Shown: positions 22,903-31,088 of the stretch, one piece after another
Layout: every line of letters starts with the position of its first letter
Numbering within the stretch: position 1 is the stretch's first letter
NCBI GenBank assembly: GCA_903821875.1
Contig: CAIJMU010000002.1
Coordinates: 1 to 35,485, forward strand
Reading direction: 5' to 3'
Source: an uncultured Spirochaetota bacterium
GTDB lineage: Bacteria > Spirochaetota > Spirochaetia > Treponematales > Rectinemataceae
DNA: 35,485 nt
The notes under the pieces: generated by a model
Told to the model about the DNA's origin: nothing
What the model saw: the letters and a program-made list of their open reading frames with translations, nothing else
The model's database searches: none
Position numbers and translations under genes: made by a program

Positions 22903-22931
22903 GGGCCTTCTTCAATCGGGCAAAAAGGCCC
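22903..22931. other. Inverted repeat in the divergent intergenic region
   Basis: GGGCCTT (22903-22909) and AAGGCCC (22925-22931) are separated by 15 bases, inside the 265-base gap between the C1 operon and its likely regulator. It may be a second regulator-binding site or a leader-RNA hairpin of the C1 operon. Confidence 0.3.
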
Positions 22932-22944
22932 GGAATGATCCTGG

Positions 22945-22973
22945 CCGAGGCCTGGACGGGTATCCAGGCTCGG
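22945..22973. promoter_or_regulatory. Candidate operator abutting the regulator promoter
   Basis: CCGAGgCCTGGA (22945-22956) and TCCAGGCTCGG (22963-22973) form an 11-bp inverted repeat with one extra base and a 6-base centre. It ends exactly where the -35 box of the regulator promoter starts. Binding here would control the regulator itself and could also act on the divergent C1 operon. Confidence 0.5.
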
Positions 22974-23001
22974 TTGACATGGATGCCCGGCGCGATACAA
23001 T
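22974..23001 (+). promoter_or_regulatory. Strong sigma-70-type promoter of the AraC-type regulator
   Basis: A consensus -35 box, TTGACA (22974-22979), and a -10 box, TACAAT (22996-23001), are spaced by 16 bases, about 35 bases before the likely translation start at 23044. Confidence 0.7.
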
Positions 23002-23043
23002 CCTCCAGCATCTGGCGCGCCTGTGCGCCCACCAGGACCGAAG

Positions 23044-24732
23044 ATGGCCGAAGAAATACGACTCTGGGGCACACGCCGCACATCGGCCCCTTCCCGCCCC
23101 GAGTATCCCGAGATCTATCCCGAGACAGATGATCGGCATTGGTACGATCTTGAATACGCGGGCTGGGGGGTAGCCAAGGCAGGCCTTCCAGCCTCGCCGA
23201 GGGACGGCCCTGCGGGCAAGCGCATCATCGCCATCCATCACCTCGAGGGCCACCCCTACATGACCGGCTACGACCTTGGCATGGCCCGCGAGGCCGAGCG
23301 CTTCGGCATTTCCCTCGAGATCGCGCATTCCGAGTGGGACTCCGAGATCGAGGCGGGGCTTGTCGAGAGTGCCATCGCTTCGAGGCCCGACCTCATTGTC
23401 TTCGTCCCGGAGAACACCGCCGAGGGTACGGCCCTCCTCCGTCGCATCAACGAGGCGGGCATTCCCGTAGTGGCTAGCAACCTCCTGCCCGAAGCCGAGG
23501 GGCACCGCTACTGCCTCGCGTGGACGGGACCCGACGACTGGGGCCAGTTCAGGCTGATCGCGCGGAAGTTCGCGGAACTGCTCGGCGGCGAGGGAGGCTA
23601 TTGCCTCGTCGACCACATGCCTGGCTCCTCGGCCTTCTACGCACGCAAATGGGCAGTGCTGACCGAACTTGCACGCATCGCACCCCGGATGGAACTCCTG
23701 GACTCGGCTGCGACTTCGCTCCGCACAGATACGACAAGAGCCACGGTCCTGGCCTGGGCTGAACGCTTCGGCGCGAGGCTACGTGGCATCATCAGCGCCG
23801 ACGACTCCCTGGCCCAGCTCGGCATCAATCAGGCCCTTGCGGAAGCCGGGCGCGAGGATATAGTCCGCGTTGCCTGCGGGGCTACCTCCATGGGCCTCCG
23901 CTTTCTCCGCGAGGGCAGCCTTGCAGCCATCACCGCCCAGTCGCCCGAACTCGACGGCGCCCTGCCCATCCGCGTCGCCGTAGACTGGTGGAACGGCCTC
24001 GATGTCGAAGCGGTGCGCTATCTTCCCATCGACCTCGTCGAGCGTGATGGCATCGAGGACTTCCTCCTGATGCGACAGGGGGAGCCCGACATCGATCTCG
24101 ACGCCCTCGCTCACATGGTCGCTGACTGTGACGCAAAGGGCGTCGACCGCTTTTTCCGGGACCTCGGACATCGTTTCGGGCACGGTCATCCGATTGCAGA
24201 GGAGTGGTTCCGAGGCTTTTCCATCGAGCTACTCTCCCGCCTCGATTCCATCGCGCGCTCGGCCGAGATCTCGACCGCAGCCCTTGCCGGAGGATACGAG
24301 GGCCTCTTCAAGCAGCTGTTCCAGCAGCGCAGCCCGACAGACACCCTGGCCTGGCTCGAGGGCGTCGCGCGCCAGGTCATGGCTGCTGCAGGCGAGCGCA
24401 GCCATAGCTGCGTTCCCCTCGGCGACAGGCTGCGCCTCTTCATCGACGGGCACTGGCGCGAACCCCTCTCCCTCAAGCTCCTCTCGGGCCGTTTCGGAAT
24501 GTCCGCTGCCTACCTGGGCAAGGTCTTCAAGGAGGAGACCGGACAGTCCTTCGCCACCTACCTCAACGAGCGGAGGATCAGGGAGGCCGAGCGCATCCTC
24601 GCGACGCGCCGCGTCAAGGCCAAGGACGTCGCCCTTGCCGTGGGCTACTCCGATGCCAACTACTTCTACAACGTCTTCAGGAAGGTCACCGGCCGCTACC
24701 CCTCCGAACTCCAGGGGCGCGAGGGAGAATAG
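23044..24732 (+). CDS. AraC-family transcription regulator with periplasmic-binding-protein-like sensor domain
   Basis: This 562-residue cytoplasmic regulator has no signal peptide. Residues from about 65 to 345 form a type I periplasmic-binding-protein fold like LacI/XylR sensors, with IAIHHLEGHPYMTGYDLGMAREAER at the start and GIISADDSLAQLGINQAL later, so it binds a small ligand. A helical region follows. The last 100 residues are a double helix-turn-helix AraC domain with the signature AYLGKVFKEETGQSFATYL and DVALAVGYSDANYFYNVFRK. ATG 23044 has AGGA before it; the in-frame GTG at 23023 is less likely. It is divergent from the C1 operon with a palindrome between them, so it is the likely controller. 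The ligand is unknown; sugars are usual for this architecture. Confidence 0.9.
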   Translation: MAEEIRLWGTRRTSAPSRPEYPEIYPETDDRHWYDLEYAGWGVAKAGLPASPRDGPAGKRIIAIHHLEGHPYMTGYDLGMAREAERFGISLEIAHSEWDSEIEAGLVESAIASRPDLIVFVPENTAEGTALLRRINEAGIPVVASNLLPEAEGHRYCLAWTGPDDWGQFRLIARKFAELLGGEGGYCLVDHMPGSSAFYARKWAVLTELARIAPRMELLDSAATSLRTDTTRATVLAWAERFGARLRGIISADDSLAQLGINQALAEAGREDIVRVACGATSMGLRFLREGSLAAITAQSPELDGALPIRVAVDWWNGLDVEAVRYLPIDLVERDGIEDFLLMRQGEPDIDLDALAHMVADCDAKGVDRFFRDLGHRFGHGHPIAEEWFRGFSIELLSRLDSIARSAEISTAALAGGYEGLFKQLFQQRSPTDTLAWLEGVARQVMAAAGERSHSCVPLGDRLRLFIDGHWREPLSLKLLSGRFGMSAAYLGKVFKEETGQSFATYLNERRIREAERILATRRVKAKDVALAVGYSDANYFYNVFRKVTGRYPSELQGREGE

Positions 24733-24760
24733 TACTAGCTAGTTGCATGTCCTTTGGCCA

Positions 24761-26824
24761 TCACCTGAGCTGTCCTGCGAAGATGCCGCGCAGGGTCTCC
24801 CGTGTCGTGGCGTAGAGGGGTGGGATGCCCTCGAGCGGGGACATCCTGGCGGAGAGCCGCTCGTCCGCGGAGAGGGGGAGGTCGCTCACGTAGTAGAGGA
24901 AGCGCGACCTGGCGCCTCGCCTGAGGACGCCGAGCTCGCGGGCCTCGAGGATGGAGTGGAGGTACCAGATGCCTTCCATCTCGAGGCCGATACAGGCCCA
25001 GACGCGGCGGTAGAACTGGAGCATCGCCCGGTTCTGGAGGAGGGTGCCACCGACCGTGAGCATCGGGCCTTCGTGCACTGCCCTGCCGGGCAAGGCTGCC
25101 CCGAGTCGCGCGATGGCTCCGCGGTCCTCCGGCTCGAGGGGCTGGAAGGCATCGGCTGCCTGCCCGATGAAGGCGGTCGGCGCCAGGATGTCGCCGCGGG
25201 AACCCTGGAGTCCGCCGGCCTTTCCGATGATGTTTATAGTACGTACGTTCTTGCCGAAGAGGAGGAGGAGGGAGCGCATGATCTCCTCGGCCTGCTCCCC
25301 GAAGGCGTAGTCGATGTTGACGATGAAGGAGGATTCCGCGCAGGCGCCGATGGCGATGCCGGGATCGATGCCGCGGTCGCAGACACCCTCGCAGCGGATG
25401 AGCTGGACCTGGATGCCGGTGGTCACGCGTTCCGGCAGGCGGATGATGCCGTTCCTGGCTTCGGCTGCCCTCACCTCGGTCTGCATGCCGGGGAAGGCCG
25501 CGAGCCAGGGCCGGGCGAGGCTGTATACCTCGTCCATGGGGTCTGTCCAGCCTGGCATCCGGAGACCCTCGCGTCCGGCCCAGGCCAGGATGTCGGGAGC
25601 CCTCTCGATGAAGAATGGGTTGAGGCAATTGGAGACCGAGTGGGTGTTGGACGAGACGATGTGCACCTCGATGTCGTCCGGGAAGTCGGCGGGGCTCATG
25701 CCCATGAGGTCGGCGGCCGCATGGCCCACCTGGCCCGACCAGAGTTCGTTGAGCGTTCCGTTGAAATTGTTTATCTGCTTCCTTACGTCGACCGACCAGG
25801 CTTGCCGGTGGAAGACGATCTCGCGGACCTTCTCCACCGCCTTCCCGGGCCAGAGTCCTTCGAGCTCTGCCACTTCCTCGCCCGAGAAGGGCGACAGGAT
25901 GGCCTTGGCCGATTCGTCTCCCTCGGCCTTGTCCAGGCGTGTGAGCGCGAGGATCAGGTCGGGATGGTTGAGGCGGTAGCGGATCTTCCTCGACTCCACT
26001 GCGAACACCGAAAGGCAGGTGAGGAAGTCCATGATGTCTGAAACGCCGCTCCGCACGAGGACCATGTCCTTGCCCGGCATCATCTCGTAGACAAAGCGGT
26101 GGCGGGCTTCGGTCGGCACGAAGGGGAAGAGGAGCTCGGGACTTGCGTAGACCGAGGGAAGGTTGTCGGTGAGGAGGAAGACAAAGCAGCGCGTGACGTT
26201 TTCGGGGAGTCGGCGGACGGCGTAGGCCAGGGCCGACCAGTCGATGCGCGCCTCGTCGGCGACCAGGGGGTGGAGGGCTGGCTCCAGGGTCTTGTAGACC
26301 TCGACAAGGCGTCTGATCTCGATGTGGCCAAGGGCCTCTCCCCTATGGACCTCTGCCTCGAAGCGGTCGAAGGCGTCGAAGAGGCCGAGCCCAGCGCGGA
26401 GCTTGGTGCCCAGGGCCTGTGCGAAGGGGCGCGACGCGGACAGGAGGGCGAGGAAGGTATCGTCCGGGATGGCCAGGACGGTGCTTGCCTCGAGGGCCCG
26501 CACTTCGAAGGAACGCGGCAGGCCAAAGAGCGCAGGACCCTCCCCGAAGTACGAAACCGCATCGACAACGTTCATCCTGAAAGCCGGGTTGCGCGAAACA
26601 TCCACCGACTCGACCGAGCCCGCGAGGAGGACGAAGACTTCCCGTGCGGCAGAGTCGCCCTGGGTGATGAGGGCTTCCCCCTCGATGTAGCGGCGCTGGG
26701 CCGAGGCTGCTACCAGGTCCTTGAGCTGACCGTTGGACAGGAAGCGGAAGGGGACGATGCTCGCAAGGCGCTCGAGGAGGTGGGCGCGATCGAGGTGGGG
26801 CACCGAGGCAGGGATGGCTGACAT
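24761..26824 (-). CDS. Cyclic-nucleotide-binding domain fused to a nucleoside-phosphorylase-like domain
   Basis: This 687-residue cytoplasmic protein starts at ATG 26824. Residues 15-140 form a CRP-type cyclic-nucleotide-binding domain (GEALITQGDSAAREVFVLLAGSV, YFGEGPALFG, then R104/S105 where the phosphate-binding arginine is expected). A middle region of about 300 residues is mostly helical and unrecognised. From about 475 onward the sequence resembles purine-nucleoside phosphorylase or MTA/SAH nucleosidase: GKAGGLQGSRGDILAPTAFI near 535 and the purine-site-like GLEMEGIWYL near 610. It may be an enzyme or sensor gated by cAMP or another nucleotide. It has no DNA-binding motif. The gene is convergent with the regulator and divergent from the EamA gene. 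The function is inferred from motifs only. Confidence 0.75.
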   Translation of the reverse strand: MSAIPASVPHLDRAHLLERLASIVPFRFLSNGQLKDLVAASAQRRYIEGEALITQGDSAAREVFVLLAGSVESVDVSRNPAFRMNVVDAVSYFGEGPALFGLPRSFEVRALEASTVLAIPDDTFLALLSASRPFAQALGTKLRAGLGLFDAFDRFEAEVHRGEALGHIEIRRLVEVYKTLEPALHPLVADEARIDWSALAYAVRRLPENVTRCFVFLLTDNLPSVYASPELLFPFVPTEARHRFVYEMMPGKDMVLVRSGVSDIMDFLTCLSVFAVESRKIRYRLNHPDLILALTRLDKAEGDESAKAILSPFSGEEVAELEGLWPGKAVEKVREIVFHRQAWSVDVRKQINNFNGTLNELWSGQVGHAAADLMGMSPADFPDDIEVHIVSSNTHSVSNCLNPFFIERAPDILAWAGREGLRMPGWTDPMDEVYSLARPWLAAFPGMQTEVRAAEARNGIIRLPERVTTGIQVQLIRCEGVCDRGIDPGIAIGACAESSFIVNIDYAFGEQAEEIMRSLLLLFGKNVRTINIIGKAGGLQGSRGDILAPTAFIGQAADAFQPLEPEDRGAIARLGAALPGRAVHEGPMLTVGGTLLQNRAMLQFYRRVWACIGLEMEGIWYLHSILEARELGVLRRGARSRFLYYVSDLPLSADERLSARMSPLEGIPPLYATTRETLRGIFAGQLR

Positions 26825-26933
26825 AGGGCGATAGTAGCCTGTGCGTCGCTGTCGCGCAAGTTTTGCAGGCCTCCCATGCTTGTCGCCCCAGTCTTTGGCG
26901 GGTATCCTCGGCGTCGGACTACAAGGGAGAGGC

Positions 26934-27890
26934 ATGAAGGACAGGGGTGGATTCCTGGGCGGCGACGCCCTTCTTTTTCTCACATCGATCATCTGGGGCT
27001 TTGCCTTTGTCGCGCAGCGCGTCGGAATGGAGTCCCTTGGGCCCTTCGCCTTCAACGGAGTGCGCTACCTCATCGGGGCAGTCTCCCTCCTCCCCCTCCT
27101 CTTCCTCCTTCCGGGCAAGCCTGCAGGAACCTCCCATGACGCGGAGCCTTCTGCCTTTACCGGGCACGTGGCGAAAAAAGGCGGAACCTTCGCAAGGGTC
27201 TACCTGCCGCCACTCCTGGCCGGAGGCGCCATGTTCTTCGGCTCCTCCTTCCAGCAAGTGGGAATAGTCACCACGACTGCGGGCAACGCAGCCTTCATCA
27301 CGAGCCTCTACGTGGTGATCGTGCCCTTCCTCGGCAGCATCTTCGGCAAGAAGGTCGCGGGCATCGACTGGATGGCCTCCCTCGTCGCCGTGGGCGGGCT
27401 CTGGCTCATCACCATGACCCACGGCCTGTCGATGTCGGGCGGGGATTTCCTCGTGCTTGTATGCGCCTTCTTCTGGGCACTCCATATAATCGTAATTGGT
27501 CGCTTTGCCTCGACCTACGATCCCATCCGTCTGGCGATGGGCCAGTTTGCGATCGCTGGCCTCCTCAGCCTTGTAGTGTCGCTATTCACCGAAAAGACCG
27601 ATATCGCAGGCATCAGGTCGGCCCTCCTGCCCCTCCTTTACGGCGGCGTCTGCTCCTGTGGCGTGGCTTTCACGCTTCAGATCTTCGGGCAGCGGCGCGC
27701 CAAGGCCTCCCACGCTTCCATAATCCTGGCCCTCGAGGGCCTCTTCGGCGCGGTCGGCGGAATCCTCCTCCTCGGGGAGCCGGCGACGATCCGCCTCCTG
27801 GCCGGGGGAGCGCTGATGATCCTTGCGACCATGCTGCCGCAGCTCTGGACCCTCCTCCGTGGACTGCTTCGCTCGCTGGCCGTCCCGTGA
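26934..27890 (+). CDS. EamA/DMT-family permease
   Basis: This 318-residue protein has ten predicted membrane helices in two repeats. It opens with the EamA pattern LLFLTSIIWGFAFVAQRVGME, has FQQVGIVTTTAGNAAFITSLYVVIVPFLG at the end of the first repeat, and repeats the pattern with FFWALHIIVIGRF and ALEGLFGAVGGILLLGEP in the second. DMT permeases export or import amino acids, nucleotides or other metabolites; the substrate is not readable. ATG 26934 has AAGGGAGAGG upstream, so the longer frame from 26841 is rejected. It is followed after 30 bases by the DUF2804 gene and may share its transcript. Confidence 0.9.
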   Translation: MKDRGGFLGGDALLFLTSIIWGFAFVAQRVGMESLGPFAFNGVRYLIGAVSLLPLLFLLPGKPAGTSHDAEPSAFTGHVAKKGGTFARVYLPPLLAGGAMFFGSSFQQVGIVTTTAGNAAFITSLYVVIVPFLGSIFGKKVAGIDWMASLVAVGGLWLITMTHGLSMSGGDFLVLVCAFFWALHIIVIGRFASTYDPIRLAMGQFAIAGLLSLVVSLFTEKTDIAGIRSALLPLLYGGVCSCGVAFTLQIFGQRRAKASHASIILALEGLFGAVGGILLLGEPATIRLLAGGALMILATMLPQLWTLLRGLLRSLAVP

Positions 27891-27920
27891 CCGCATCCTG
27901 GAAAACAAGGAGTCAATTGC

Positions 27921-28976
27921 ATGGAACATGAGATTACCGCCAGGGGAAGCCTCCACGACGCGCAGGGCCGCCTCCGCGAGCCCGGCTGGGCGCGCAGCCT
28001 CCTCCTCGACTACAACCGGGACTCGCTTCGCGCCCCGAAGTGGCGCATCAAGGAATGGGACTACTACATGGTGCATGCCGGCGATTTCGGCATTGCCTTC
28101 ACGGTGGCCGACAACGGCTACATGGGCTTTGTGGGAGCCACGGTCTTCGATTTCGTGCAACGTGCCGAAACCTCGAAGAGCGTGATGACCGTCTTCCCGA
28201 TGGGGAAGATGGGTCTGCCCCGGCACTCGAAGGAGGGAGTCACCGAGGCGAGGGCCGGAGGGGCTGTCTTCCGCTTTGAAGCTTCAGGTGGAAAGAGGAA
28301 GCTCGTCTTTTCCTGGCCCGGCTTCGGCGCCGCGCCGGGCAGCGGGGGCCCCGCCCTCGACCTCTGTGGGGAGATCCTCCTCGAGGAGTCCGGACCGGAT
28401 TCGATGGTCATAGCTACACCCTTCTCCGGGGCGCCGGGGGCCTTCTACTACAACCAGAAGGTCAACTGCCAGGATGCGTCCGGCTCCTTCACCCTGGGCG
28501 ACCGGCAGTTCGTCCTCGAAAAGGACAAGGCCTTCGCTGTCCTCGACTGGGGCCGCGGAGTGTGGACCTGGAGCAATGTCTGGTACTGGGGTTCCGCCTC
28601 GGGGCGCCTGGCCCTCCCGGACGGCTCGAAGCCGCTTTTCGGCTTCAACATCGGGCATGGCTTCGGCGACACGTCGGCTGCGGGCGAGAACATGGTCTTT
28701 TTCGAGGGTCGGGCCCACAAGATCGGAAAGCTCCTCATCGAGCTCAACCACGGGGACTTCCTTGCACCCTGGCGGGCCAGGTCCGGGGACGGGCGCTTCG
28801 ACCTCACGCTGACGCCCTCGCTCGACCGGGCTTCCTCTACCAATCTCCTGGTAATTGCCTCGATCCAGCACCAGGTCTTCGGATCCTGGTCGGGGACGGT
28901 CATCCTGGACGATGGGCGGAAGCTCGAGCTGAGGGACTTTCCCGGCTTCTGCGAGAAAGTGATAAACCGCTGGTGA
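27921..28976 (+). CDS. DUF2804-family protein
   Basis: This 351-residue protein matches DUF2804 along its length. It has an N-terminal RLREPGWARSLLLDYNR segment and WRIKEWDYY, then the central WGRGVWTWSNVWYWGSASG, FGFNIGHGFGDTSAAGENM and the C-terminal HQVFGSWSGTVILDDG. The family is a beta-rich protein of unknown biochemical role, possibly related to lipocalin-like or carotenoid-hydratase-like folds. It has no signal peptide. An AAGGAG ribosome-binding site lies about 9 bases before ATG 27921. The following quinone-reductase gene starts 10 bases after its stop, so the two are cotranscribed, hinting at a lipophilic or redox-active substrate. Confidence 0.85.
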   Translation: MEHEITARGSLHDAQGRLREPGWARSLLLDYNRDSLRAPKWRIKEWDYYMVHAGDFGIAFTVADNGYMGFVGATVFDFVQRAETSKSVMTVFPMGKMGLPRHSKEGVTEARAGGAVFRFEASGGKRKLVFSWPGFGAAPGSGGPALDLCGEILLEESGPDSMVIATPFSGAPGAFYYNQKVNCQDASGSFTLGDRQFVLEKDKAFAVLDWGRGVWTWSNVWYWGSASGRLALPDGSKPLFGFNIGHGFGDTSAAGENMVFFEGRAHKIGKLLIELNHGDFLAPWRARSGDGRFDLTLTPSLDRASSTNLLVIASIQHQVFGSWSGTVILDDGRKLELRDFPGFCEKVINRW

Positions 28977-28986
28977 GGAAGGAGCC

Positions 28987-29580
28987 ATGACAGCCAGCCT
29001 GATCCTCGCACACCCCTATCCGGGAAGCTTCAACCACGCGCTCTTTTCCAGGGCCCGCGACCGGCTGTCCGCGCTCGGAGCCGTCTGCCATGCCCATGAC
29101 CTCTACGCGGAGGGCTTCGATCCGGTGTTGACCGTGGCCGAGCTGGGCAGCGGCGTCTCCGATGATCCCCTGGTAGTTCAGTATACCGATGAACTCCTGG
29201 CATCGGAGCTCCTTGTGCTCGTCCATCCCAATTGGTGGGGTCAGCCTCCCGCCATGATGAAGGGCTACATCGACCGCGTCTTCAGGATGCCCCATGCCTA
29301 TGAGGTCCTGCCCGACGGACGGGGGGGCACCCTGCCAGAAGGCCGGCTGGGCGGCAAGCGCGCCATCGTACTGACCACCTCCAACACGCCGGCAGGGCGG
29401 GAGAAGGAATACTTCGGCGATCCCCTGGCCAGCATCTGGGGTCCCTGCATTTTCGGCTTCTGCGGAGTCGATGCCTGGCAGCGGGTCAATTTCTCAGTGG
29501 TGGAGGCCTCGGACGATGCTACCCGGAAACGCTGGCTCGACGAGGTGGATGGCTTGATGGAAGCTGCGGCGCCTGGCTAG
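28987..29580 (+). CDS. Flavodoxin-fold NAD(P)H:quinone oxidoreductase (YwrO/MdaB/KefF type)
   Basis: This 197-residue protein has the Flavodoxin_2 fold. LILAHPYPGSFNHAL forms the FMN/FAD phosphate loop, VHPNWWGQPPAMMKGYIDRVF is the active-site and dimer segment, and LTTSNTPAGREKEYFG follows the fifth strand. These enzymes reduce quinones or nitro compounds by two electrons using NAD(P)H in the cytoplasm. GGAAGGAG directly precedes ATG 28987. Its TAG stop overlaps the stop of the convergent transporter gene in a shared CTAG. Confidence 0.88.
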   Translation: MTASLILAHPYPGSFNHALFSRARDRLSALGAVCHAHDLYAEGFDPVLTVAELGSGVSDDPLVVQYTDELLASELLVLVHPNWWGQPPAMMKGYIDRVFRMPHAYEVLPDGRGGTLPEGRLGGKRAIVLTTSNTPAGREKEYFGDPLASIWGPCIFGFCGVDAWQRVNFSVVEASDDATRKRWLDEVDGLMEAAAPG

Positions 29581-31088
29581 CGGATGACGCCGATGACTCT
29601 CCAGTAGGGAATCGCGACCAGGATGCCAGCGATCACGGACAGGACGTAGATTCCTCCGAAAAATGCCAGTCCCGAAGGCGACCAGCCCCGACCCCCGACC
29701 ATTCCCTCGGACATCAGGACCCAGGGCTGCTGGTAGGCCAGCATGAAGAAATTGATCGCAGCGAGGTAGGCCATCGATACGACGAGGGGGTGGTAGCCGA
29801 AGTCCCGCGACAGGGGCACGAGGAGGAAGACGGTCAGGGCCAGGGTGGCATAGCCCCAGGGAACGTCCACAAAGCGGATGAGCAACAAGCCTAGTGTAAT
29901 TATGAGCATGAAGGACAAAGGCGAACCGGCCAGTCCGAGGATGGGGCCGTCCACGATCGGTCCGAGCCAGGAGGAGATTCCCGAGACGCGGAAGATGCCC
30001 GGCAGGGCGATGGCGACGCCGAAGAAGATTACGACATCCCAATTGATCCCACTGCTTATCTCCGGCCCTTTTATGATGCCGGCGAGCACGAGGAGGAGGA
30101 GGGCTCCCAGGGCGGTTGCAGGCACCGGTATCCGGTGGAAGGTCTCCGTTGCGAACATGACGAGGGCGGCAGCGAGCACTGCCAGGACCACGAGCTCGTC
30201 GCGGCCAGGCTTTCCGAGTTTCCTGAACTCCTCTCTGAACACGTCCCGGGAGATTCCAATCGCTTCCTTCGGCCTGGCCAGGAGAAAGGCCAGGAGGGCG
30301 TAGACGAGGGTCACGACGATCCAGGGGAGGGCGAGTATCCTGACCCAGTCGCCGAAGTTTGCCTGTGCCTTGAGCTCTGCGGGGAAAAAACCCTGGAGGA
30401 TGGGGCCGGCGAGGGTGCCTGTCATCAGGGCCGTTCCCGGAAAGACGGCCATGCCCAGGGCAAGAAGGCATATATAGGCCGATCCCTTCGACCGGTACTC
30501 GAGCTTGCAGGCCTCGACAATGCCGATCGCGATGGGCAGCATTATTGCCACCCGCACGGTGACCGAGGGCGTGAGGGCGGAGAGGGCAGTGCCTATGAGC
30601 ATCCAGCTGAGGGCCAGGGAGGCCCAGCTGGGATGGAAGCTCCGGAGGACGAGATAGGCGATACGCTTGCCCAGTCCTGTTTTCTGCAACGCGAAGCCGA
30701 AAAACAGGGCCGGTACGAGGGTCCACAGGGAGCTCGAGGCGAAGCCCGTGACAACCTCGCCGAGTAGTTCGGGCGAGGAATAGGCCTTTGCCGTGACGGG
30801 ATTGACCAGGCCGGCCCTGCCCGCGAAGAAGATGCCGATCGTCAGTGCCATGATGGTAGCACTTCCGGCGAGGTAGGGGAGGTTTCCCGGCCTGAATACC
30901 CACATGCCGAGGGCAACGAGGACCGCTGCAAGGACCTCGTGCCCCATCGGGGAAAGGGCCGGAGCGAAGGGCCGCGCAAAGGCGACGAGGAGGGCGACGA
31001 GGGTGACGGCCATGAGGCCCGGCATCCGGGGATCGGGCCTTTGGCCGAGCTTTGGTGAATTGTTACGCATTATGTCCTTTCTCTTCAT
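29577..31088 (-). CDS. SLC13/DASS-type anion permease
   Basis: This 503-residue integral membrane protein has about 12 hydrophobic helices. It shows the internal duplication and hairpin motifs of the divalent-anion/sodium symporter (ArsB/NhaD/DASS) superfamily, for example GTALSALTPSVTVRVAIMLPIAIGI in the first half and the equivalent position around INWDVVIFFGVAIALPG and PLVVSMAYLAAINFFML in the second. Members carry dicarboxylates, sulfate or similar anions. Its start overlaps the stop of the M20 amidohydrolase as ATGA, so transporter and hydrolase form a unit, probably importing an N-acyl amino acid, dipeptide or other carboxylate that the hydrolase cleaves. The exact substrate is not evident. 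Confidence 0.85.
   Translation of the reverse strand: MKRKDIMRNNSPKLGQRPDPRMPGLMAVTLVALLVAFARPFAPALSPMGHEVLAAVLVALGMWVFRPGNLPYLAGSATIMALTIGIFFAGRAGLVNPVTAKAYSSPELLGEVVTGFASSSLWTLVPALFFGFALQKTGLGKRIAYLVLRSFHPSWASLALSWMLIGTALSALTPSVTVRVAIMLPIAIGIVEACKLEYRSKGSAYICLLALGMAVFPGTALMTGTLAGPILQGFFPAELKAQANFGDWVRILALPWIVVTLVYALLAFLLARPKEAIGISRDVFREEFRKLGKPGRDELVVLAVLAAALVMFATETFHRIPVPATALGALLLLVLAGIIKGPEISSGINWDVVIFFGVAIALPGIFRVSGISSWLGPIVDGPILGLAGSPLSFMLIITLGLLLIRFVDVPWGYATLALTVFLLVPLSRDFGYHPLVVSMAYLAAINFFMLAYQQPWVLMSEGMVGGRGWSPSGLAFFGGIYVLSVIAGILVAIPYWRVIGVIR

Noticed and set aside
24743-26041. 432-codon open frame on the + strand opposite the cyclic-nucleotide/phosphorylase-like gene
   Set aside because: It is antisense to a gene with clear domain motifs, its composition is rich in Glu, Asp, Gly and Val as expected from antisense of G+C-rich coding DNA, and it has no recognisable domain.
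29494-30903. 469-codon minus-strand frame overlapping the SLC13-type transporter
   Set aside because: It is a shifted frame of the transporter on the same strand, very Arg/Pro-rich, with no hydrophobic segments.
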